In this document: piece by piece, positions 1 through 5,922 of the stretch
How the letters are laid out: every line of letters starts with the position of its first letter
How positions within the stretch are numbered: position 1 is the stretch's first letter
DNA from: JAGVPT01 sp964642725
GTDB lineage: Bacteria > Bacteroidota > Ignavibacteria > UBA10030 > UBA8401
Assembly: GCA_964642725.1 (NCBI GenBank)
Contig: CAZXQG010000056.1
Span: 1 to 20,178 of the forward strand
Direction of reading: 5' to 3'
Length of the DNA: 20,178 nucleotides
Position numbers and translations under genes: made by a program
The notes under the pieces: generated by a model
The model's input: only the letters and a program-made list of their open reading frames with translations
Databases searched by the model: none
Told to the model about the DNA's origin: nothing

Positions 1-190
1 TTTCTTTGCTTCCCCGTACGCTCGTGAGCAACTTTCGGTATTCTTCGTATCCTTTTACAATTTCTGCGAGCTCCCGGAATTCCTTGCCAAGCTCCTTATT
101 CCGTTCTTGATTTGAGATCACAGCCGGGTCGCTCAGCAATCGAGTGACTTCAAGGTAGCGCTCTTTAATTTTCTCTAACTTTTCTAACAT
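1..190 (-). CDS. prfA: Peptide chain release factor 1, N-terminal part (cut by window edge)
   Basis: The reverse strand from an ATG at 188-190 encodes 63 residues beginning MLEKLEKIKERYLEVTRLL, followed by SDPAVISNQERNKELGKEF. This is the typical N-terminal helical region of bacterial RF1, including the 'SDP..I.....' segment. RF1 recognises UAA and UAG stop codons in the ribosomal A site and triggers peptide release. The PxT anticodon-like motif and the GGQ motif lie beyond the left edge and cannot be checked, so RF2 is not formally excluded; the start of the protein is RF1-like. It lies 35 nt downstream of the DUF1385 gene on the same strand, an arrangement seen in many bacteria, usually with prmC next. 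No strong Shine-Dalgarno sequence is visible before this ATG, so coupling to the upstream gene is plausible. Confidence 0.88.
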   Translation of the reverse strand, partial: MLEKLEKIKERYLEVTRLLSDPAVISNQERNKELGKEFRELAEIVKGYEEYRKLLTSVRGSKE

Positions 191-225
191 GACGTCTGAT
201 TCGTAGCAGATCAATGAGGGCAGAA

Positions 226-1233
226 TTACCCGACAGCAACAGAAGATGAATACGCCGCGACCGGCGCTTCATCCAGGCGCAACGCCGCTTTTATTGCACA
301 CAGCGATACTTCCATCTGAGTCTCGTCCGGCTCTTTTGTGGTAATTGTTTGCAGCCACAAACCGGGAGCTACCAACATTCGGCCGAGGGGGGATGAGGAA
401 TGTTTTGCTGAAAATTTCAAAAGTTCGTATGAGATGCCGCCGACAACCGGGATAAAGGGGATATGCGTCGCAAGACGAATCGGGAGCGTCAACGAACCGA
501 CCCCCAGTAAAACAGCTGCATCAAGAAGACTGAAGAGAAGTATCGACACAAGCATGACGAGCAGGACAAAGCTCGTGCCGCATCTCGGGTGAAAGCGCGT
601 GAATTTCATCGCTGAAGAAATTTCAAGCGGCGCGTTCTGCTCGAATGTAAACACCGCCTTATGTTCCGCACCGTGATACTGGAAAAGCCGGTGAATGTCC
701 TTCAATAAAGAAATGGAAAATAAATACGCAACGAGGATTGCGATGCGAATCACACCTGCGACAAGGTTAAATAGTAACGGCTGCTGTTCAATCCTAAAGA
801 GCAGCGTAGCAATAAACAACGGAATGAAAAAGAAAATCCCTACGCCAAGGGCAAGCGCGACAATAAGTGCTACTATCAGGGAAAACACTGACTGGCCTTC
901 CTTTGACGGCGTGTTGCTGCCGGAAGAATCTTCAAGGGCGATTTCCGCCGAATAGTTGAGCGTTTTGATGCCGATATACATCATTTCAAGCAAGCCAACA
1001 GCGCCGCGGATAACCGGAATTCTCAAAAGAGGGTACCGTTCAGCAATAGAATGAAATTCTTCTTTCTTCACAACAATTTTGCCGTCGGGCCGGCGAACGG
1101 CAGTCGCAATCATTCCCTTTGCCCTCATCATGACGCCTTCGAGCACGGCCTGGCCGCCGACCTGCATTGGCTCATTCGGGTCGAATGCCGGATTCGTCGG
1201 CGTCCACGCTTTCGCAGTCTTTTCCTGATTCAT
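226..1233 (-). CDS. DUF1385 family (YqhQ-like) membrane protein
   Basis: About 335 aa. Family signatures of DUF1385 are visible: GGQAVLEGVMMRAK near the N-terminus, YHGAEHKAVFTFE in the middle, and FHPRCGTSF about 25 residues later. At least three strongly hydrophobic segments follow the pattern of the family: SVFSLIVALIVALALG, LVAGVIRIAILVAYLF and GTSFVLLVMLVSILLF. The protein should sit in the inner membrane. Its biochemical role is not established; the conserved His, Glu and Cys residues suggest a catalytic or metal site (inference). It precedes prfA by 35 nt and follows ggt by about 60 nt, so it is likely co-transcribed with both. I chose the ATG at 1231-1233; a TTG two codons upstream (1239) is equally in frame, and neither has a strong Shine-Dalgarno sequence. 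Confidence 0.88.
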   Translation of the reverse strand: MNQEKTAKAWTPTNPAFDPNEPMQVGGQAVLEGVMMRAKGMIATAVRRPDGKIVVKKEEFHSIAERYPLLRIPVIRGAVGLLEMMYIGIKTLNYSAEIALEDSSGSNTPSKEGQSVFSLIVALIVALALGVGIFFFIPLFIATLLFRIEQQPLLFNLVAGVIRIAILVAYLFSISLLKDIHRLFQYHGAEHKAVFTFEQNAPLEISSAMKFTRFHPRCGTSFVLLVMLVSILLFSLLDAAVLLGVGSLTLPIRLATHIPFIPVVGGISYELLKFSAKHSSSPLGRMLVAPGLWLQTITTKEPDETQMEVSLCAIKAALRLDEAPVAAYSSSVAVG

Positions 1234-1295
1234 TCTCAATTTCTTATTAAGTGGCTGATAGTTAATATACGAATATTATGGCGCCCGGTCAGTGT

Positions 1296-2996
1296 TCAAT
1301 ATCCGACTGCTTCACCGTAACCGCGGGGGTCCGTCGCGCCAAGCAGCAGCCCTCTTTTGCGGTCGAACATAATTCCTTCTGCAAGACCCGTTGTATTCTC
1401 GCGCTGATGAAGCGTGTGCCCCATTGCGCGGAGGTTGTCAACCGCATCTCGCGATAATGCGCGCTCTTCGTACATTATGTAATCCGGCAGCCATTGATGA
1501 TGAATGCGCGGTGCATCAACGGCTTCCTGAATCGTCATTTTGAAATCAATGACATTGACAATCACCTGCAGAACCGTCGTCATGATTGTCGAACCGCCGG
1601 GGGTTCCGATCACCATGAACGGTTTTCCGTCTTTAAGGACTATCGTCGGCGTCATAGAGCTCAACATGCGTTTGTTCGGTGCAATGGCATTCGCGCCGCT
1701 TCCGATAAGTCCGTATTCGTTTGGAACGCCCTCCTTCGCGCTGAAGTCATCCATCTCATCGTTCAATAAAAATCCGGCGCCGGCAACGACAACTTTTGAA
1801 CCGTAAGCATCGTTTAACGTCGTCGTTACGCTAACGCAGTTGCCAAACCTGTCAACTACAGAATAATGAGTGGTGTGGTCTTTCTCCGGCGGCGGCTGGA
1901 CGCCGTGAGAAATCTCGCCGCTCGGGGTTGCCTTCGTTGTATCAATTGATGCCCGGCGTTCCTCCGCGTATTTTTTTGAAGTAAGCCAGGCAACAGGAAC
2001 CTTAACAAAATCAGGGTCGCCGAGAAATTCTGCGCGGTCCGCGTAAACGCGTCGCATGGCTTCCGCCATCCGATGGACGGTGTTCGACGAATTCCAGCCG
2101 TAATCCTGAAGGTTGTAGCCTTCGAGGATATTCAGGAGCTGCACAAGAGCAACGCCGCCGCTGGTCGGAGGCCCGGAGGAAATAATTTCGTACCCGCGGT
2201 ACGTTCCCCGGACCGGCTCTCTTATGATTGAAGCATACTCTTCAAGGTCGTGCAGGGTGATAAGACCGCCGCCGCGGTTCATTTCGGCAACAATCAATCT
2301 CGCGGTCTCGCCCGTATAAAACCCATCGCGCCCTTTGTCTCTGATACGTTTGAGCGTCGCTGCCAGGTCTTGTTGACGGAATAATTCACCTTCCGCATAC
2401 GGCTTGCCATTTTTTGAAAAAGCCTTTTTCGAACTTCGGTACGAAGAGAATTCCGGAATCATTCTTTCCAGGTCTTCCGCGAGCCGGTAGTGAAGATGAA
2501 AACCTTTTTCGGCCAAATCGATTGCCGGCTTCAGCACTTGGGCGCGCGTCAGTTTTCCGTACCGCCGTTGAGCGTACATCATTCCTGCGACCGAGCCCGG
2601 AACGCCGCACGCAAGGTGCCCGCGCGTGCTTTTTTGTTCCAGAAAGTTCCCGTTTTTATCGAGAAACATATCCCGCTTTGCTGCGGCAGGCGCCGTTTCC
2701 CGGTAATCGAGCGATTTCACGGTACCGTCTGCGAAACGCATCACCATAAATCCGCCCCCCCCGATATTTCCCGCTCCAGGATATGTCACGGCAAGCGCAA
2801 AGCCGACAGCGACTGCCGCATCGACGGCGTTTCCCCCTAGCTGCAGAATTTTCAATCCGACGTTTGCGGCAATGGGGTCCGCTGCAACAACCATTCCCTT
2901 CTTTGCACGAACCGGATCGCGGGATGCCGAGTGTGATTGAAAGAAGACTGCCGCGCTAACCACACAGAGGATCAGGGCAGTTCGTAATACTTTCAT
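1296..2996 (-). CDS. ggt: Gamma-glutamyltransferase (glutathione hydrolase)
   Basis: 566 aa, the normal length for the family. It is an N-terminal nucleophile hydrolase that removes the gamma-glutamyl group from glutathione and related peptides in the periplasm. A signal peptide is visible (MKVLRTALILCVVSAAVFFQ, then SHSAS). Expected residues are present: the substrate arginine in DYRETAP (about R99), the autocleavage site DHTTHYSVVD with T375 as the likely nucleophile, the MLSSM serine pair, and the GTPGGST oxyanion glycines. The C-terminus LLGATDPRGYGEAVGY is also typical. Self-cleavage before T375 would give large and small subunits. Its ATG overlaps the stop of the upstream corC-like gene as ATGA (2993-2996), which implies translational coupling. 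The membership is secure; the exact natural substrate is not shown by sequence. Confidence 0.95.
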   Translation of the reverse strand: MKVLRTALILCVVSAAVFFQSHSASRDPVRAKKGMVVAADPIAANVGLKILQLGGNAVDAAVAVGFALAVTYPGAGNIGGGGFMVMRFADGTVKSLDYRETAPAAAKRDMFLDKNGNFLEQKSTRGHLACGVPGSVAGMMYAQRRYGKLTRAQVLKPAIDLAEKGFHLHYRLAEDLERMIPEFSSYRSSKKAFSKNGKPYAEGELFRQQDLAATLKRIRDKGRDGFYTGETARLIVAEMNRGGGLITLHDLEEYASIIREPVRGTYRGYEIISSGPPTSGGVALVQLLNILEGYNLQDYGWNSSNTVHRMAEAMRRVYADRAEFLGDPDFVKVPVAWLTSKKYAEERRASIDTTKATPSGEISHGVQPPPEKDHTTHYSVVDRFGNCVSVTTTLNDAYGSKVVVAGAGFLLNDEMDDFSAKEGVPNEYGLIGSGANAIAPNKRMLSSMTPTIVLKDGKPFMVIGTPGGSTIMTTVLQVIVNVIDFKMTIQEAVDAPRIHHQWLPDYIMYEERALSRDAVDNLRAMGHTLHQRENTTGLAEGIMFDRKRGLLLGATDPRGYGEAVGY

Positions 2997-4297
2997 TCCG
3001 TTTCTTTCCTTTCGGCCGGTTGGTGAATGTCGGCGAGAACATAGAGAATCCTATTCCTCGAGGTGCGCTGTACTGTGAAAAGCACATTGTCATACTGTAT
3101 CGACTCGCGCTCTTTGGGTACTCTGCCGAACAAATGAAACAAAAATCCGCCGAGCGTATCGTACCCTGAATCATCAGTAACAAGCGGAACACCGAGTTTT
3201 TCTGAAGCCTCCGTTATGCCGATGTTAGCGCTGAAGCGATAGGAGTGCTCGCTCAGTTTCAGCGCCTTTGATTCTGAAACAGCGAGTTCGTCCGAGATGT
3301 CTCCGACGATCGTCTTTACAACGTTCTGGAATGTCACAAGCCCTGCGGTACCGCCGTATTCATCGACAACGACGGCGATGCGTGTTTTCTTTTCCTGGAA
3401 TTCTTTAAGAAGGTCTTCTACCTTTTTGCTTTCAGGAACGAAAAGAGGCTCGCGAGAAAGTTTCAAAATATCAAGAGTCTTCCGGGCCTGCTTTTCATAG
3501 AGCAACGGTAAGACATCTTTTGCGTACAGGATACCTTTGATGTTGTCGATGGTGTCCGAATAAACGGGGATGCGTGAATGTTTTTTTGCGACAAAGGTGT
3601 CCACAATTCCGTCGAACGACTGTTCCGCACTGTCGAGCGCGACCATATCGGTTCGTGGTGTCATTACTTCACGCACGATTACATCTTTAGCGTTCATCAT
3701 GCTGTGGATAATGCTTCGTTCTTCCTGGTCAATAGCCCCGTGTTCACTCACAACATCGGCAAGAGTCTTGATTTCATCGCTCTTCAACGCGGTCTGGCGT
3801 TGATGTAGACCCAGATGCGATTCGAATGCTTCTACCATTGCAACGAGTACGGCCGTAAGGGGATAGAAAATCATCGACACCACGTAGAGCGGAAACGCAA
3901 TGCGCCGGGACAAAGCGGCCGGCACCCGTGCGGCAATAACTTTCGGCGTGACCTCGCTCAGCACAATAACAACAAACGTAACAACGACAACTTCTATCCC
4001 TAACGCTGCTTCCTTGTTCCAACCAAAAGCGCCGGCCGCATCGATGGTGAGAAGCGCGACAATGACGGCCGCAGCCGTCGTGACAATAGTATTTCCGATG
4101 AGGATCGTCACCAGCAAGTACCGCGGCTTCCGGAGAAGCGCCGCGACATATTTGCCGCTTCCCGAACGCTGTGATAAAAGCTCTTCGAACGCGGAAGGCT
4201 GCAACGAGAATAAGGCGACCTCCGCTGCTGAAAAGAAAGCGGAGAGGACGAGCGAACAGAGGAACACTACGCTGTCGACAAGTATCTCAGAAAGCAT
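2993..4297 (-). CDS. CNNM/CorC (HlyC/TlyC-type) membrane protein with CBS domains
   Basis: 434 aa with the standard three-part layout. Residues 1 to about 180 form a CNNM (DUF21) transmembrane domain with SAFFSAAEVALFSL, IGNTIVTTAAA and LSEVTPKVIAARVP. Residues about 200 to 325 form a CBS pair that includes VREVMTPRTDMVALD and HSRIPVYSDTIDNIKGILY. The last 90 or so residues form a CorC/HlyC transporter-associated domain with FLFHLFGRVPKERESIQYDN. Members are linked to magnesium or other cation efflux and tolerance and were first named as hemolysins; transport of Mg2+ is the better-supported role, with nucleotide binding by the CBS pair. It is the first gene of the run corC-ggt-DUF1385-prfA. 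The start ATG at 4295-4297 fits the usual N-terminus, but no clear Shine-Dalgarno sequence precedes it. Confidence 0.9.
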   Translation of the reverse strand: MLSEILVDSVVFLCSLVLSAFFSAAEVALFSLQPSAFEELLSQRSGSGKYVAALLRKPRYLLVTILIGNTIVTTAAAVIVALLTIDAAGAFGWNKEAALGIEVVVVTFVVIVLSEVTPKVIAARVPAALSRRIAFPLYVVSMIFYPLTAVLVAMVEAFESHLGLHQRQTALKSDEIKTLADVVSEHGAIDQEERSIIHSMMNAKDVIVREVMTPRTDMVALDSAEQSFDGIVDTFVAKKHSRIPVYSDTIDNIKGILYAKDVLPLLYEKQARKTLDILKLSREPLFVPESKKVEDLLKEFQEKKTRIAVVVDEYGGTAGLVTFQNVVKTIVGDISDELAVSESKALKLSEHSYRFSANIGITEASEKLGVPLVTDDSGYDTLGGFLFHLFGRVPKERESIQYDNVLFTVQRTSRNRILYVLADIHQPAERKETE

Positions 4298-4345
4298 TCG
4301 CGGTCAATTTTTTGAGTGCAACTGTGAGATGAGACTATGAACACA

Positions 4346-4369
4346 ATAGCCCCGCCGCAGCGGGGCTAT
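4346..4369 (-). terminator. Hairpin terminator after ssb
   Basis: A perfect 10-bp inverted repeat, ATAGCCCCGC and GCGGGGCTAT, flanks a 4-base loop. It sits 36 nt downstream of the ssb stop and 49 nt before the corC-like gene. On the minus strand it is followed by TGTGTTCATAG, which is only weakly U-rich, so termination may be partial. The stem is very GC-rich and stable. It separates ssb from the corC-ggt-DUF1385-prfA run. Confidence 0.7.
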
Positions 4370-4405
4370 GTAAATGTACAAAGCACGAATAACTTTTTCC
4401 ATTAC

Positions 4406-4816
4406 TCAAAACGGAAGGTCGTCCTCTTTCGCCGGCACAGCATCGGAGGCAGGCGCCTCAACTCCGCCGCCGTTCGTCGACCGCGGAGCTCCGTCAAGCA
4501 TGATCATTTGGTCGGCAACGATTTCCGTAATGTACTTTTTCACTCCGTCCTTTTCATAGCTGCGCGTTTGCAATTTTCCTTCGATGTAAATGCGCTTGCC
4601 TTTCTTCAACCACTCGCCGCAAATCTCGGCAAGCTTTCTCCATGCTACAATATTGTGCCACTCGGTCCGTTCTTGTTGATTCCCTTCCTGATCTTTCCAC
4701 GAATCGCTTGTAGCAATCGAGAACGTCGCCACTGCAACACCTGCGCTGGTGTACTTCAGCTCGGGATCTTTCCCCAGATTCCCGATGAGCTGCACTTTGT
4801 TTAGACTTTTTGACAT
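4406..4816 (-). CDS. ssb: Single-stranded DNA-binding protein
   Basis: 136 aa. An OB-fold SSB begins MSKSLNKVQLIGNLGKDPEL and contains the expected TEWHNIVAWRKLAEICGEWLKKG and IEGKLQTRSYEKDGVKKY segments. A short Gly/Ala/Pro linker follows, and the protein ends in the acidic tip EDDLPF that recruits repair and replication partners. It coats ssDNA during replication, recombination and repair. I chose the ATG at 4814-4816 because the protein then starts exactly where SSBs start, and a purine-rich Shine-Dalgarno (AAAGAGGGGG, 4821-4830) precedes it. A longer reading frame from an ATG at 4877-4879 would add 21 residues unlike SSB and would start almost at the predicted transcription start. The gene is apparently monocistronic, with its own promoter and a terminator hairpin. 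Confidence 0.95.
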   Translation of the reverse strand: MSKSLNKVQLIGNLGKDPELKYTSAGVAVATFSIATSDSWKDQEGNQQERTEWHNIVAWRKLAEICGEWLKKGKRIYIEGKLQTRSYEKDGVKKYITEIVADQMIMLDGAPRSTNGGGVEAPASDAVPAKEDDLPF

Positions 4817-4820
4817 AAGA

Positions 4821-4830
4821 CCCCCTCTTT
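4821..4830 (-). promoter_or_regulatory. Ribosome binding site of ssb
   Basis: The minus strand reads AAAGAGGGGG, then TCTT, then ATG. The GAGG core ends 7 nt before the ATG at 4816. This site decides the ssb start in favour of 4816 over the in-frame ATG at 4879. Confidence 0.75.
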
Positions 4831-4887
4831 TTGTTTTGTTTGATAAGTTATCCGCTTGCCCCCTGGCAAACGGTTTCATTTAATAAA

Positions 4888-4916
4888 ATAATACGGGAAT
4901 TTTTTTTGAAAAACAA
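4888..4916 (-). promoter_or_regulatory. Sigma70-type promoter of ssb
   Basis: The minus strand shows TTGTTT (4911-4916), a 17-nt spacer containing a run of eight A, then TATTAT (4888-4893). That matches four of six -35 positions and five of six -10 positions with ideal spacing. Transcription would start near 4881, giving a leader of about 65 nt before the ssb ATG. It lies in the gap between the NHL-propeller gene and ssb. Confidence 0.65.
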
Positions 4917-4935
4917 CCCGCGCCGGCACAGAATT

Positions 4936-4965
4936 GGCTCCCAGCCCGTTCAGGGAGCCTTTTTT
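4936..4965. terminator. Hairpin overlapping the stop codon of the propeller gene, possible bidirectional terminator
   Basis: GGCTCCC (4936-4942) pairs with GGGAGCC (4953-4959) around a 10-nt loop. The TGA stop of the minus-strand propeller gene (4950-4952) lies in the loop. On the plus strand the hairpin is followed by six T (4960-4965), the form of an intrinsic terminator for antisense transcription. On the minus strand it is followed only by AATTCT, so termination in the gene's own direction would be weak. The T run is also the complement of two lysine codons, so the match could be accidental. Confidence 0.45.
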
Positions 4966-5909
4966 GCCACCGCAATCTCGTGATTTGTAAGTATGATGAA
5001 CGTATAGGAATCTGTCTCTTTTGCTGGTGAAATAACCAGCGCGTCTCGAAATTCACTGTTTGAAGGCAGCCCGATCACGGCGCGAGAAGAAATCTGGTAT
5101 TGCAGTCTCCCATCATACGAAAAGACCTTGATCGATGAAGGGAATGTGACAATTATCTTATCGCTGGCGCTGCTGATGGCTTTCGGGTTTTCGTCTGAGG
5201 CCAGGGGAAAGACACCGAGATAATTACCGAAAACGTCGTATGAAACGACCCGATGTCCATCGAGAACAAACACGCGGTCCAGCGAAGTCACCGTAATATC
5301 GCGCGGATCGGATAAAGCGCCCGCGCCAGCCGAATACGAACCGAATTCCATTTGAAAATTTTGATTCTGATCGAATTTCAGGACGCGTTTCCCCTGCGTT
5401 TCAAGAATGAACAATTCTCCCTGCGACGATATCGCGCATGCAGTGGGGTAAAATTCGCCGCTGTACGACGGCGGCAAACTCTGATCGGTAATCGACTGAA
5501 TAAAATTTAATTTGCGGTCGAATTGCTGAACCCGGCGGTTGTTATAGTCCGCGACATAAATATCCAGCGGAAAGGATGCGCAAACGCCTCCCGGCTGGTC
5601 GAATTCGAAATTGCCCCATCCTTTACCGCCAATACTTTTGACATGGGAACCGTTAGCTGCAAATTCCGAGAGTTTGTTATCGCCTTCATCAAGAACAAAA
5701 ATGCTGCCCCCTGATGCTGCCGAAAATGACACTGCATTTAAAAAATTCCCGTACGTAAAATCGACAACAACCCCTTCCAATGCAGCATCTGCCGAATCCG
5801 GCACCGCTGCCGGAGACAGCAGAAGCTCTTCCCGCTCCGCAGCGAACGGAACATTTTTTATGGGGAACATAATGAACAGCAGGAATAACGCAAGAACAAA
5901 CGGTTTCAT
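4950..5909 (-). CDS. Secreted NHL-type beta-propeller protein
   Basis: 319 aa. An N-terminal signal peptide is visible (MKPFVLALFLLFIMFP, then IKNVPFAAE). The rest shows repeated blades of the NHL/6-bladed propeller kind: GGSIFVLDEGDNKLSEFAAN, then LDIYVADYNNRRVQQFDRK, GELFILETQGKRVLKFDQN and LDRVFVLDGHRVVSYDVFGN. Such proteins are exported scaffolds or binding modules, or rarely enzymes; no catalytic signature is visible and I cannot name a ligand. It starts 13 nt after the stop of the large PIG-L-like gene and has no visible promoter or Shine-Dalgarno of its own, so the two are probably one transcription unit. There is no lipobox cysteine after the signal peptide, and the C-terminus ends abruptly (EIAVAKKAP) with no sorting domain, so a periplasmic location is most likely. 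Confidence 0.8.
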   Translation of the reverse strand: MKPFVLALFLLFIMFPIKNVPFAAEREELLLSPAAVPDSADAALEGVVVDFTYGNFLNAVSFSAASGGSIFVLDEGDNKLSEFAANGSHVKSIGGKGWGNFEFDQPGGVCASFPLDIYVADYNNRRVQQFDRKLNFIQSITDQSLPPSYSGEFYPTACAISSQGELFILETQGKRVLKFDQNQNFQMEFGSYSAGAGALSDPRDITVTSLDRVFVLDGHRVVSYDVFGNYLGVFPLASDENPKAISSASDKIIVTFPSSIKVFSYDGRLQYQISSRAVIGLPSNSEFRDALVISPAKETDSYTFIILTNHEIAVAKKAP

Positions 5910-5922
5910 GTGGACAAAAACA

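Noticed and set aside
4817..4879. N-terminal extension of SSB from the ATG at 4879.
   Set aside because: The 21 extra residues are unlike SSB, the ATG would sit at the predicted transcription start, and a good ribosome binding site precedes the ATG at 4816.
4867..5909. The 13-mer CAAACGGTTTCAT occurs at 4867-4879 and at 5897-5909, in both cases ending at an ATG on the minus strand.
   Set aside because: In 20 kb a few 13-base matches are expected by chance, and the first ATG is not the ssb start. No flanking similarity is present.
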